From the NCBI RefSeq assembly GCF_000733925.1, contig NZ_JPOO01000003.1:2976001-3040000 (forward strand): a DNA stretch of 64,000 bases, given 5' to 3'. Below the pieces are notes generated by a model. The model made no database searches, had not been told where the DNA came from, and worked only from the letters and a program-made list of their open reading frames with translations. Positions 51,165-60,106 of this stretch are shown piece by piece; within the stretch, counting starts at the first letter, position 1, and the number at the start of each line of letters is the position of its first letter. Source of the DNA: Arenibacter algicola. GTDB taxonomy: Bacteria > Bacteroidota > Bacteroidia > Flavobacteriales > Flavobacteriaceae. The position numbers were made by a program, and so were the translations under genes.

Positions 51165-53708
51165 TTGAAGCTTCGCAATAAACTTATATTTTCGGTTGTT
51201 TTTGGAGGATTGGCGTTTAATGCCTGTTCTACCAAGAAAGACGCCCTTTTAAACCGCAATTGGCACGCACTTAACACCAAGTACAATACCCTGTATAATG
51301 GTAATATTGCTTTTGAAGAAGGGCGAGAGGGTCTCAATGCCGTATACCAGGATAACTATTGGGAAATATTGCCCGTAGAAAGACTAGAGGTCACCGAAGA
51401 CATAAAGCTGGATTCCGAAGATAACAATCCCAATTTTCTTATTGCCGAGGAAAAGGCTACCAAAGCCATACAAAAGCACAGTATGGACATAAAGGACGAG
51501 GAGCGCAATCCCCAGACCGATGAGGCTTTTTTACTTTTGGGCAAGGCCAGGTATTTTGACCAGCGTTACATGCCTGCCTTGGAATCCTTCAATTATATCC
51601 TAAATAAATATACGCAGAGCGATAAGCTTAATGAAGCAACCATTTGGAGGGAAAAGGTTAATATTCGTCTAGAAAATGAGGAGCTTGCCCTAAGAAATTT
51701 AAAGCGTTTAATTAAGCAGGAATATTTAAGCGATCAAGAATATGCGGACGCCCGTGCCATGATGGGTCAGGCCTACATCAATCTTAAAATTCAAGATACT
51801 GCCATTCAGCAGTTGAAAATTGCATCGGTATATACCAAAAAGAATCCAGAGAGGGGTCGTTACTTATATATTATTGGTCAGTTGTTCAATGAATTGGGAT
51901 ATAAGGACAGTGCCAATTATGCCTTCGATAAGGTCATCGATCTAAATAGGAAATCACCCAGGGTATACATGATCAATGCCCATTTACAAAAAATTCAGAA
52001 TACCGAACTTACCGACGACAACAGGGAGGAAATGTACGAGTACCTTACGGAATTGGAGGAGGACCGGGAATACAGGCCCTTTTTGAATAAAATATACCGT
52101 CAGGTAGCAGAATTCCATTTGGCAACCCAATCCGATAGCCTGGCCTTGGTGTATTACAACAAATCCTTGAGGGCCACTCAGAATATGCCCCAATTGAACG
52201 CCCTGAACTATGAAAATTTGGCGATTTATAATTTTGACCAGAATGAATACAAACCTTCTGGGGCTTATTATGACAGTGTGTTGCAGAATTTAAATGAGAA
52301 TACCAAGAAGTACAGGGAGGTTAAAAAGAAACTGGATAACCTGGAAGATGTTATTAAATATGAGGAGGTGGTACAGTACACTGATAGTGTAATAACTTTA
52401 TATGAGTTTTCAATTGATGATAGAATAACCTATTTCGAGGAGCATATTGCCCAATTAAAGGCAGTTGCCGAAAATGAAAGAAAGAAAGGGGAAAATATGG
52501 CCAATGCCGGTTTTGCCGCCTTTAGTAAAACAAAGGGAGGAAAGGAGAACCAAGGCAAGTTTTATTTTTATAACATAACCACATTGGGTTATGGCAAGAA
52601 CGATTTTAAGACTAGATGGGGTAAGAGAACCCTAGAGGACGATTGGCGCTGGTCCAACAAATCCAAAGCACAAAATTTGGATGTAAATGGCGAAAATCCG
52701 GCCAATACTGCGGCGAATAATGTTGTGGCATTGGGGGAAGAGGAAAAATACAGCGTTGAGTTCTACCTAAGTCAAATACCTACGAATCCATTGCTGATAG
52801 ACAGTTTAAGGACCGAGCGTAACTTTGCCAATTATCAATTGGGGTTGATCTATAAGGAAAAATTTAAGGAAAATCTTTTGGCGGCCGGTAAATTGGAGAG
52901 CGTGTTAAAATCCAATCCTGAGGAAAGGCTTATAATTCCATCTAAATACAACCTGTACAAGATCTACGAAGAGTCTGGAAGTTCGTTGGCAACGGATATG
53001 AAATATGACATCATTAAAAACCATCCCGAATCCAGATATGCGGAAATCCTTTTAAACCCACAGGCTATTTTAACCGGAAGTGCCGATAGTCCGGATGCCA
53101 AGTACCAACGTCTGTACAAAATGTTCCAAAATCAAGAATTTTTACAAGTAATTACTGGAGCCGAAGAAAATATCAGCAAATACACAGGGGACCCTATTGT
53201 TCCGAAGTTTGAAATGTTAAAAGCCAATGCCATTGGCAGGTTACAAGGGTTTGAGGATTTTAAGGAGGCCTTGAACTATGTGGCCTTGAACTATCCCAAT
53301 AATCCCGAAGGTAAAAAGGCACAGACTATGGTGGCGGAACAATTGCCAAAGTTGGAACCCAAGGTATTTTCCACCGAAACCGAATCTACAGGTACGGGAA
53401 ATTGGAAGGTAGTATTTCCACTTAAAATTAGGGACGATAAAAAAGCCCTTAGACTCAAGGAACTTTTGGAAAAATCCATAGAGGATCTTAAATATAAGAA
53501 TGTGGTATCCAAAGACATCTATAATCTTGAAGATCAATTTGTGGTGGTTCATGGTTTTAAATCCAAGGACTTCGCTTTAGGTTATGCAGAATTGATAAAA
53601 AACAATAAGGATTACCGGATCGATGATGAGAATTTCGTAATTTTATCCAGCAACTATAAAATAATTCAAGTACATAAGAATATAGCAGATTATAAAGCTC
53701 AGCAATAA
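51165..53708 (+). CDS. porW: Type IX secretion lipoprotein PorW/SprE
   Basis: The 847-residue protein starts at TTG (51165-51167) and has a signal peptide ending in a lipobox (LAFNAC, Cys21). The N-terminus after Cys (STKKDALLNRNWHALNTKYN) and the following TPR-like repeats, with LLGKARYFDQRYMPALESF near residue 120 and repeated KSPRVYMINAHL, match PorW/SprE, a periplasmic lipoprotein needed for T9SS and gliding. SPOR-like FVVVHGFKSKDFAL near the C-terminus. It lies ahead of the bactofilin and ATP synthase genes, a gene order seen in other flavobacteria. Confidence 0.85.
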   Translation: MKLRNKLIFSVVFGGLAFNACSTKKDALLNRNWHALNTKYNTLYNGNIAFEEGREGLNAVYQDNYWEILPVERLEVTEDIKLDSEDNNPNFLIAEEKATKAIQKHSMDIKDEERNPQTDEAFLLLGKARYFDQRYMPALESFNYILNKYTQSDKLNEATIWREKVNIRLENEELALRNLKRLIKQEYLSDQEYADARAMMGQAYINLKIQDTAIQQLKIASVYTKKNPERGRYLYIIGQLFNELGYKDSANYAFDKVIDLNRKSPRVYMINAHLQKIQNTELTDDNREEMYEYLTELEEDREYRPFLNKIYRQVAEFHLATQSDSLALVYYNKSLRATQNMPQLNALNYENLAIYNFDQNEYKPSGAYYDSVLQNLNENTKKYREVKKKLDNLEDVIKYEEVVQYTDSVITLYEFSIDDRITYFEEHIAQLKAVAENERKKGENMANAGFAAFSKTKGGKENQGKFYFYNITTLGYGKNDFKTRWGKRTLEDDWRWSNKSKAQNLDVNGENPANTAANNVVALGEEEKYSVEFYLSQIPTNPLLIDSLRTERNFANYQLGLIYKEKFKENLLAAGKLESVLKSNPEERLIIPSKYNLYKIYEESGSSLATDMKYDIIKNHPESRYAEILLNPQAILTGSADSPDAKYQRLYKMFQNQEFLQVITGAEENISKYTGDPIVPKFEMLKANAIGRLQGFEDFKEALNYVALNYPNNPEGKKAQTMVAEQLPKLEPKVFSTETESTGTGNWKVVFPLKIRDDKKALRLKELLEKSIEDLKYKNVVSKDIYNLEDQFVVVHGFKSKDFALGYAELIKNNKDYRIDDENFVILSSNYKIIQVHKNIADYKAQQ

Positions 53709-53727
53709 ACCCCAAAACCTTAGCAAA

Positions 53728-54159
53728 ATGTTTTCAGATAACAAAAAACCTCGTGTTATGACAGAATTAGGCGGACAACCCAACAGAATTGAAAAAAACA
53801 CCAAGATCAAAGGTGACATTGTTTCCGAAGCCGATTTTCGGATCGATGGAAAATTGGACGGTAACGTAAAAACTTCAGGAAAAGTGGTCATTGGAATCGA
53901 TGGTTATATTCATGGCAAAGTGGAATGTGTCAATGCCGATATTGAAGGTAATTTTAACGGAGAGTTGATCGTTGCCGATCTCTTGTCCCTAAAGTCCTCT
54001 GCAGTTATAGAGGGCACTGTAATGGTATCCAAATTGGCTGTTGAGCCTGGAGCTACCTTTAATGCTTCCTGTACCATGAAGGGCAAGGAGGGCAAAGGCG
54101 CTTTAAATAGCCCAACAAAACACTCAGCAACCAGCAATGAGCCAGCAAAAGCCTCCTAA
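53728..54159 (+). CDS. Bactofilin (polymer-forming cytoskeletal protein)
   Basis: The 143-residue protein has a single bactofilin domain: NRIEKNTKIKGDIVSEADFRIDG-like right-handed beta-helix repeats (for example KIKGDIVSEADFRIDGKLDG at about 27-46, IGIDGYIHGKVECVNADIEG further on), and a Gly/Ser/Lys-rich tail. Bactofilins polymerise without nucleotides and organise envelope structures. The end overlaps atpZ by 23 bases. Confidence 0.9.
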   Translation: MFSDNKKPRVMTELGGQPNRIEKNTKIKGDIVSEADFRIDGKLDGNVKTSGKVVIGIDGYIHGKVECVNADIEGNFNGELIVADLLSLKSSAVIEGTVMVSKLAVEPGATFNASCTMKGKEGKGALNSPTKHSATSNEPAKAS

Positions 54160-54367
54160 AAATAATAATGGTTTAAAAAATGCGGCAATCCTTACAGGTG
54201 TTGCCATTGAAATGGGCGGAATAATTTTTTTGGCTGCCCAGGGAGGAAAGTGGTTGGATGAATATTTTGAAATGGAATCCAAAACCTTTGTTATAGTGCT
54301 TACTTTAGTGGGAGTGGCCGTTGCTATATACTTGGTTTTGCAGCAATTGAAACGCATAAAGTATTGA
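54137..54367 (+). CDS. atpZ: AtpZ/AtpI family protein
   Basis: The 76-residue protein has two membrane helices (about 14-34 and 51-68) and the IEMGGIIFLAAQGGKWLDEYF segment that resembles AtpZ/AtpI, which assist c-ring assembly of the ATP synthase (or Mg2+ transport in some species). The gene overlaps the bactofilin gene by 23 bases and overlaps the next gene's ATG by one base (TGATG), suggesting translational coupling. Confidence 0.8.
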   Translation: MSQQKPPKNNNGLKNAAILTGVAIEMGGIIFLAAQGGKWLDEYFEMESKTFVIVLTLVGVAVAIYLVLQQLKRIKY

Positions 54368-54753
54368 TGTCCAAGAATAAATTTCTTTTTTCTTTTTATC
54401 TTTCCCTAATATTGTTGAGCCTGTTGGTTTTCTGCCTTCACCTACTGGCACTTTATTTGTTCGGATTTCCTTTATTGGACCATATGATCGTTTTGGCATA
54501 TTTGCTCAATATGGTACTGGCCCTTATTATATTTTCGGTGCTTTACTGGTTTCGGGAGAAATGGAGGGATCAGATCGGATTTCTTTTTTTAGGCGGGAGC
54601 ATGCTCAAATTTTTATTTTTCTTTCTCGTTTTTTATCCCTTCTATAATGCAGATGGGAACATGGAATCCTTGGAGTTTACCACTTTTTTTATTCCCTATT
54701 TGGTGTGCCTTCTTTTGGAGACATTCTTTACTGCCAGAATGCTAAATAGTTAG
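54367..54753 (+). CDS. DUF6168 family membrane protein of the ATP synthase cluster
   Basis: The 128-residue protein has four hydrophobic segments (about 7-31, 40-58, 72-90 and 100-125) and occurs between atpZ and atpB in other flavobacteria; I place it in DUF6168 from memory of that pattern. I chose the ATG at 54367, which overlaps the atpZ stop by one base; an upstream TTG at 54364 would add one residue. It occupies the position of AtpI in other bacteria and may have an assembly role. Confidence 0.65.
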   Translation: MSKNKFLFSFYLSLILLSLLVFCLHLLALYLFGFPLLDHMIVLAYLLNMVLALIIFSVLYWFREKWRDQIGFLFLGGSMLKFLFFFLVFYPFYNADGNMESLEFTTFFIPYLVCLLLETFFTARMLNS

Positions 54754-54836
54754 CTTCAATTTTGTTTTCCATATTACTTTTAAGTTATGGTCCAAAATAA
54801 ACCGATTAATGCTTTTTTCTTTTTGAGATAAAAGCG

Positions 54837-54844
54837 TACATTTG
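54837..54844 (+). promoter_or_regulatory. Candidate -7 element TACATTTG for atpB
   Basis: TACATTTG fits TAnnTTTG and lies 33 bases upstream of the atpB ATG at 54878. A usable -33 TTG is not visible. It argues against the longer TTG reading of atpB, which begins inside this element at 54842. Confidence 0.5.
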
Positions 54845-54877
54845 CACGGATTTTTTGAGACCGATATTTTAAGCGAT

Positions 54878-55954
54878 ATGCAAAAACCATTTTACGTCAA
54901 AGTTCTTTTAGTTGCTACACTTCTTCTGGGTATCAATGCTTTCGCACAAGAAAAGGACCATTCGTCCAGCGAGGAAAAAGGAAGCCTAAAAACCGAAATC
55001 AAGGAATTTATTGGACATCACTTGTTGGATTCCCACGATTTTACCCTATTTACCATAGATGAAGAAAATAATGAGCACGTTGGTTTTCCATTGCCTGTAA
55101 TTTTATGGGATAACGGCTTAAAGGTGTTTTCTTCCTCCAAATTTCACCATGGGGAATCTGTGGCAGAAGTAGACGGAAATTATTATGCCCTTTATCATGG
55201 TAAAATTGTAAAGACCGATGCAGAAGGGACCATAAACTACGATGAAGATCATCATGCGACCAATGTAAAACCATTGGATTTTTCCATTACAAAAAATGTC
55301 GTTTTTATATTTTTGGTGTCTGCCTTGATGTTGTTTTTATTTGGCAGAATGGCCAAATCGTACAAAACCAGTGCATTGCCAAAGGGCATAGGGCGCCTGT
55401 TGGAGCCTATAGTGCTTTATATTCGTGATGATATTGCTATTCCAAATATAGGCGAGAAGCATTACAAGAAATACATGAGTTATTTGTTAACGGTGTTTTT
55501 CTTTATTTGGATCATTAACCTTTTAGGCCTTACTCCATTAGGGGTAAATGTTACCAACAATATAGCGGTAACCTTTGCTTTGGCCATCCTTACCTATTTG
55601 ATTACAACGTTTACCGCAAATAAGAATTACTGGAAGCATATTTTCTGGATGCCGGATGTTCCTGTGTTTATGAAGATTGTTTTGGCTCCGATCGAGCTTT
55701 TGGGAACCTTTATTAAGCCCTTCTCCTTAATGATTCGTTTGTATGCGAACATTACTGCAGGTCACGTAGTCTTGATGAGTATTTTGGGAATGATGTTTAT
55801 CTTCAAAAACTGGATAGGAAGTCCATTGTCGTTTGGTTTGGCATTTGCACTTTCTTTGTTGGAGTTGTTGGTAGCGGCCTTACAGGCCTATATATTTACG
55901 ATGTTGTCCGCCCTGTATTTTGGTTCGGCGGTTGAGGAACATCACGATCACTAA
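54878..55954 (+). CDS. atpB: F0F1 ATP synthase subunit a
   Basis: The 358-residue protein is longer than typical subunit a (about 240) because it has an N-terminal signal peptide (LLGINAFAQEKD) and a ~110-residue periplasmic domain, as in other Bacteroidota. The C-terminal core has LLGLTPLGVNVTNNI, the Arg-bearing helix (PFSLMIRLYANITAGHVVL, Arg essential for proton transfer) and LLVAALQAYIFTML. It forms the proton half-channels. ATG start as chosen; 33 bases after the -7 element. Confidence 0.92.
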   Translation: MQKPFYVKVLLVATLLLGINAFAQEKDHSSSEEKGSLKTEIKEFIGHHLLDSHDFTLFTIDEENNEHVGFPLPVILWDNGLKVFSSSKFHHGESVAEVDGNYYALYHGKIVKTDAEGTINYDEDHHATNVKPLDFSITKNVVFIFLVSALMLFLFGRMAKSYKTSALPKGIGRLLEPIVLYIRDDIAIPNIGEKHYKKYMSYLLTVFFFIWIINLLGLTPLGVNVTNNIAVTFALAILTYLITTFTANKNYWKHIFWMPDVPVFMKIVLAPIELLGTFIKPFSLMIRLYANITAGHVVLMSILGMMFIFKNWIGSPLSFGLAFALSLLELLVAALQAYIFTMLSALYFGSAVEEHHDH

Positions 55955-55987
55955 GAGTAGAATGTTTAATAATTAATTATATATATT

Positions 55988-56179
55988 ATGGAAATCCCAA
56001 CTATTGTAGGAGCTGGTTTGATCGTTATCGGTGCTGGTTTAGGTATTGGTAAAATTGGTGGATCTGCTATGGATGCCATCGCTCGTCAGCCAGAGGCTTC
56101 AGGTAAGATTCAAACAGCAATGTTGATTGCTGCGGCTCTTATTGAAGGTATTGGTTTTGCTGCGCTTTTCGCATCTTAG
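55988..56179 (+). CDS. atpE: F0F1 ATP synthase subunit c
   Basis: The 63-residue protein has two helices with a polar loop (ARQPEASGK) and the carboxylate Glu53 in LIEGIGFAAL. The Gly after Glu53 and lack of a Na+-site Gln/Thr set point to proton coupling. Subunit c forms the rotor ring, so it is needed in many copies per complex; the downstream stem-loop may relate to this. Confidence 0.95.
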   Translation: MEIPTIVGAGLIVIGAGLGIGKIGGSAMDAIARQPEASGKIQTAMLIAAALIEGIGFAALFAS

Positions 56180-56190
56180 TCAAACAAAAT

Positions 56191-56227
56191 AAAGAACGGC
56201 TATAACGGTTGGTTATAGCTGTTCTTT
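56191..56227 (+). promoter_or_regulatory. Strong stem-loop between atpE and atpF
   Basis: The arms 56191-56206 (AAAGAACGGCTATAAC) and 56212-56227 pair over 16 positions with one G-U, with a 5-base loop GGTTG. The stem begins 11 bases after the atpE stop and is followed by only a short T run, so it is more likely a partial terminator or mRNA-stabilising element than a full terminator. Confidence 0.75.
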
Positions 56228-56268
56228 TACAATTAAAAATTAAACGTTTACATTTCATAAATTAGGAC

Positions 56269-56769
56269 ATGGAAAAATTAATAGAGCAGTTTTCATTTGG
56301 ATTGTTTTTTTGGCAATTGTTATTGTTTATAGCAGTGCTTCTCTTGTTACGTAAATTTGCGTGGAAGCCTATTCTTGATGCCGTTGAGGATCGTGAATCA
56401 GGTATCAAGGACGCCTTGGCTGCAGCGGAGAACGCCAAAAAGGAAATGCAAAATGTTACTGCCGATAGCGAACGTCTTTTGCAAGAGGCAAGGGTAGAAC
56501 GTGAGTCTATGATCAAAGAGGCCCGTGAGATGAAAGAGAAAATAGTTGCCGATGCTAAGGATTTGGCACAGGCAGAGGCTGATAAGATGATCAAGCAGGC
56601 CCAAGTTGCTATTGAAAGCGAAAAGAAAGCAGCGGTTGCCGATATAAAGAACGAAGTTGCCACCCTATCTTTGGAGATTGCGGAAAAAGTAATTAAAGGA
56701 CAGTTTTCCGATAAGGCCAAACAAATGAAGTTGGTCGAGGACATGATCGGGGATATCAAGCTAAATTAG
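56269..56769 (+). CDS. atpF: F0F1 ATP synthase subunit b
   Basis: The 166-residue protein has a single N-terminal helix (about 9-29, FGLFFWQLLLFIAVLLLLRKF) and a long Ala/Glu/Lys-rich coiled coil, as expected for the b subunit of the peripheral stalk. ATG start. Length is normal. Confidence 0.94.
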   Translation: MEKLIEQFSFGLFFWQLLLFIAVLLLLRKFAWKPILDAVEDRESGIKDALAAAENAKKEMQNVTADSERLLQEARVERESMIKEAREMKEKIVADAKDLAQAEADKMIKQAQVAIESEKKAAVADIKNEVATLSLEIAEKVIKGQFSDKAKQMKLVEDMIGDIKLN

Positions 56770-56779
56770 GAACTGGAAT

Positions 56780-57319
56780 ATGAACGAAGCTAGAGCAGCC
56801 GTACGTTACGCAAAAGCAATATTGGACTTGGGGGTAGAGAATAAGGCTATCGATCAGGTGGAGAAGGATTTTCGAAAAATAGTAGCTACTATTGCCGACA
56901 GCCCTGAACTTGAGGAAATGTTGGGAAGTCCCGTTTTAAAGGGTGAAGTTAAAAAGAAGGCATTGTCCGAAATTTTCTCCGGGAGCAGTTCTGTAACTGA
57001 GGGACTTATTTCCACTTTGGTGGATAATAAGCGAATTTCAATTTTGAAGGACGTTGCCGAGAAGTTCATTATTTTAAATGAAGCTCGTAAAGGTCAAGGA
57101 GTTGCTTTCGTAACCACCGCGGTACCACTAAGCGCTGATCTGGAAAAAAAGATATTGGGCAAAGTAGTTGAACTTACCGGTAATGAATCCACTATAGAGA
57201 ACAAGGTGGATGAGAGCATTATAGGAGGTTTTATTTTGCGTGTTGGAGATTTGCAGTTCGATGCGAGCATCGCCAACAAATTGAGTAATTTGAAAAGAGA
57301 GTTTACAAATAGTCTATAA
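56780..57319 (+). CDS. atpH: F0F1 ATP synthase subunit delta
   Basis: The 179-residue protein is standard for the OSCP/delta family: AAVRYAKAILDLG near the N-terminus, LSEIF and ITTAVPLSADLE-like middle (FVTTAVPLSADLEKKIL) and DESIIGGFILRVGDLQFDASI at the C-terminus. It links the peripheral stalk to F1. It is 10 bases after atpF. Confidence 0.94.
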   Translation: MNEARAAVRYAKAILDLGVENKAIDQVEKDFRKIVATIADSPELEEMLGSPVLKGEVKKKALSEIFSGSSSVTEGLISTLVDNKRISILKDVAEKFIILNEARKGQGVAFVTTAVPLSADLEKKILGKVVELTGNESTIENKVDESIIGGFILRVGDLQFDASIANKLSNLKREFTNSL

Positions 57320-57377
57320 ATAATTTTTTTGGACGATGTTGGGTTTCAATGTGGTCCTAATCTTATATCTATAACAA

Positions 57378-58952
57378 ATGGCAGGAGTAAAAGCCGCTGA
57401 AGTATCAGCAATATTAAAGAAGCAGTTATCGGGATTTGAAGCATCAGCTTCATTAAACGAGGTAGGTACCGTTCTACAAGTAGGTGATGGTATCGCTAGG
57501 GTTTATGGATTGTCTAATGTCCAATACGGGGAATTGGTAGAATTTGAAGGTGGACTTCAGGGGATCGTTCTTAACTTGGAAGAAGATAACGTTGGTGTGG
57601 TATTGTTGAGCCCATCTAGAAATGTAAAGGAAGGATCTGTTGTAAAACGTACACAGACCATTGCCTCCATTAAAGTAGGTGAAGGTATTGTAGGACGTGT
57701 TGTAGATACATTGGGAGCGCCAATAGATGGTAAGGGGCCCATTACCGGGGATTTATATGAATTGCCATTGGAGCGTAAGGCGCCTGGGGTTATTTTCCGT
57801 CAGCCTGTAAACGAGCCACTACAAACGGGTATCAAGGCTATCGATGCCATGATTCCGGTAGGTAGAGGTCAGCGTGAGTTGGTTATTGGTGACCGTCAAA
57901 CGGGTAAGACCACCGTTTGTGTGGATACCATTTTGAATCAAAAAGAATTTTATGATGCAGGGGAACCTGTATATTGTATATATGTTGCTATTGGCCAAAA
58001 GGCCTCTACAGTGGCAAACATAGCCAAAACCTTGGAAGATGCAGGAGCTTTGGCCTATACTACCATTGTTGCCGCAAATGCTTCCGATCCTGCTTCCATG
58101 CAGGTTTATGCGCCATTTGCCGGAGCAGCTATCGGCGAATATTTTAGGGATACAGGTAGACCAGCTTTAATTATCTATGATGATTTGTCAAAACAGGCGG
58201 TTGCCTATCGTGAGATATCATTGTTGTTAAGAAGACCACCGGGACGTGAGGCATATCCTGGGGATGTATTTTACCTACACTCCAGATTATTGGAGCGTGC
58301 TGCAAAGGTAATTGCCGATGATACCATTGCCAAGAACATGAACGATTTGCCAGAGGCTTTGAAACCTATGGTAAAAGGTGGAGGTTCATTAACTGCCTTG
58401 CCTATTATTGAGACTCAAGCAGGTGACGTTTCTGCATATATCCCTACCAACGTAATTTCCATTACGGACGGTCAGATCTTCTTGACCCAGGATCTTTTCA
58501 ACCAAGGGGTGCGTCCAGCGATCAACGTAGGTATTTCGGTATCACGTGTTGGGGGTAATGCCCAGATAAAATCAATGAAAAAGGTAGCAGGTACCTTAAA
58601 ATTGGACCAGGCACAATTCCGTGAATTGGAGGCTTTTGCCAAGTTTGGTTCAGATCTGGATGCCGCTACATTGAATGTTATTGAAAAAGGACGTAGAAAC
58701 GTTGAAATTCTAAAGCAGGCACAGAACGATCCTTTTACTGTTGAAGATCAGGTAGCTATTATTTATGCTGGTTCCAAGAACTTGTTGAACAAGGTTCCTG
58801 TAGAGAAAGTAAAGGAATTTGAAAGGGACTATATCGAGTTCTTGAATGCCAAGCACAGAGACGTTTTGGATCAGCTTAAGGCAGGAAAGTTAACGGATGA
58901 GGTAATAGATGTTTTGAGCTCTGTAGCAAAAGATCTATCCGCTAAATATTAA
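57378..58952 (+). CDS. atpA: F0F1 ATP synthase subunit alpha
   Basis: The 524-residue protein has the F1 alpha layout: N-terminal beta-barrel (EVGTVLQVGDGIARVYGL), P-loop GDRQTGKT near residue 171, YDDLSKQAVAYREISLLLRRPPG near 267-290, and the C-terminal helical domain. It forms the non-catalytic nucleotide sites. The beta subunit is not in this operon. Confidence 0.97.
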   Translation: MAGVKAAEVSAILKKQLSGFEASASLNEVGTVLQVGDGIARVYGLSNVQYGELVEFEGGLQGIVLNLEEDNVGVVLLSPSRNVKEGSVVKRTQTIASIKVGEGIVGRVVDTLGAPIDGKGPITGDLYELPLERKAPGVIFRQPVNEPLQTGIKAIDAMIPVGRGQRELVIGDRQTGKTTVCVDTILNQKEFYDAGEPVYCIYVAIGQKASTVANIAKTLEDAGALAYTTIVAANASDPASMQVYAPFAGAAIGEYFRDTGRPALIIYDDLSKQAVAYREISLLLRRPPGREAYPGDVFYLHSRLLERAAKVIADDTIAKNMNDLPEALKPMVKGGGSLTALPIIETQAGDVSAYIPTNVISITDGQIFLTQDLFNQGVRPAINVGISVSRVGGNAQIKSMKKVAGTLKLDQAQFRELEAFAKFGSDLDAATLNVIEKGRRNVEILKQAQNDPFTVEDQVAIIYAGSKNLLNKVPVEKVKEFERDYIEFLNAKHRDVLDQLKAGKLTDEVIDVLSSVAKDLSAKY

Positions 58953-58959
58953 TAAAGTA

Positions 58960-58996
58960 TTTTTTCTGTCCTCTTTTCAACCAAGAGGACAGAAAA
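58960..58996 (+). promoter_or_regulatory. Long stem-loop between atpA and atpG
   Basis: The arms TTTTTCTGTCCTCTT (58961-58975) and AAGAGGACAGAAAAA (58982-58996) pair perfectly over 15 bp around a short TTCAAC loop. A-rich sequence follows, not a T tract, so it does not fit a rho-independent terminator. It may protect or process the atp mRNA. Confidence 0.7.
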
Positions 58997-59056
58997 AATT
59001 GAATAAATGAATGTCTAACACAGTATTCCTCTCCTTGGGGAGCTTAAGTGGAGCCT

Positions 59057-59917
59057 ATGGCCAATTTAAAAGAAATACGTAATAGAATTGCTTCGGTATC
59101 TTCGACGATGCAGATAACCAGTGCCATGAAAATGGTATCTGCGGCTAAGTTGAAGAAGGCTCAGGATGCCATTACCGCAATGCGTCCATATTCCGATAAA
59201 TTGTCGGAGCTTTTGCAAAGTCTTAGCGCTAGTTTGGATGCAGATTCCGGAAGCAAGTTTGCCGATAATCGTGAAGTAAAAAAGGTTTTGATCGTTGCCA
59301 TTACATCCAACAGGGGTTTATGCGGCGCCTTCAACACGAACATCTTAAAACAAAGTGCTCTTTTGGCAAGGGAGACCTATGCTGGCAAACAGGTAGATTT
59401 TGTTGCCATAGGTAAAAAGGCTAATGATATTTTAAAGAAAAAGAACAAGGTTATTGCAAACCACAGTGCGGTTTATGATGATTTAACGTTCGATAATGTA
59501 GCTGTTATTGCCGAGGAATTGATGGATCTGTTTACCACAGGGGCATACGACAAGATTGAAATTGTATATAACAAATTCAAAAATGCCGCTACCCAAATAG
59601 TAATGACAGAGCAATTCTTGCCAATTGTTCCCGTAGAAGGTGAAGCCAATTCGGCAGCCGATTATATTTTTGAACCTTCCAAGGCCGAGATTGTGGAACA
59701 GTTGATTCCAAAATCATTAAAGACACAGTTGTATAAGGGGGTGCGTGATTCGTTTGCTAGTGAACATGGTGCCCGTATGACTGCTATGCACAAGGCAACG
59801 GACAATGCAACTGAGTTGAGAAATCAGTTGAAACTTACCTATAACAAAGCAAGACAAGCTGCCATCACCGGCGAGATCCTTGAAATTGTTGGTGGAGCTG
59901 AGGCCCTGAACAACTAG
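59057..59917 (+). CDS. atpG: F0F1 ATP synthase subunit gamma
   Basis: The 286-residue protein has the gamma-subunit pattern: ITSAMKMVSAAKLKKAQ near the N-terminus, SNRGLCGAFNTNI in the middle, and ATELRNQLKLTYNKARQAAIT at the C-terminus forming the rotor coiled coil. I chose the ATG at 59057 (MANLKEIRNR) over a GTG at 59048. It is the last gene of the operon and is followed by a terminator; atpD and atpC are absent. Confidence 0.95.
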   Translation: MANLKEIRNRIASVSSTMQITSAMKMVSAAKLKKAQDAITAMRPYSDKLSELLQSLSASLDADSGSKFADNREVKKVLIVAITSNRGLCGAFNTNILKQSALLARETYAGKQVDFVAIGKKANDILKKKNKVIANHSAVYDDLTFDNVAVIAEELMDLFTTGAYDKIEIVYNKFKNAATQIVMTEQFLPIVPVEGEANSAADYIFEPSKAEIVEQLIPKSLKTQLYKGVRDSFASEHGARMTAMHKATDNATELRNQLKLTYNKARQAAITGEILEIVGGAEALNN

Positions 59918-59988
59918 ACGCTATTTAGGCGTTGAACATATAAGTTTTAAATAAAATTCCTGTCGTTATGGATAGGTTTTAAAACATA

Positions 59989-60015
59989 GAACCCCACAAT
60001 ATTGTGGGGTTTTTA
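59989..60015 (+). terminator. Rho-independent terminator of the ATP synthase operon
   Basis: A perfect inverted repeat (AACCCCACAAT and ATTGTGGGGTT, the central bases forming the loop) is followed by a T run, about 75 bases after the atpG stop. Confidence 0.88.
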
Positions 60016-60029
60016 TATTTATGGAGTTA

Positions 60030-60059
60030 TTTGTCGCATAAGCTAATTAACTAACTTTG
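60030..60059 (+). promoter_or_regulatory. Promoter: -33 TTTG and -7 TAACTTTG ahead of the flippase gene
   Basis: TTTG at 60030-60033 and TAACTTTG at 60052-60059 are separated by 18 bases, close to the Bacteroidetes sigma-A consensus. It is the best-matched promoter in the window. It lies between the atp terminator and the flippase gene at 60107. Confidence 0.7.
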
Positions 60060-60106
60060 CCCGCATTGATTAAATGCCTAATTTTAAAGCTAATTCATAG
60101 ATTTCT

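Noticed and set aside
58960..58996. Terminator within the ATP synthase operon
   Set aside because: No T tract follows the stem, and atpG directly downstream would be cut off; described as a stem-loop instead.
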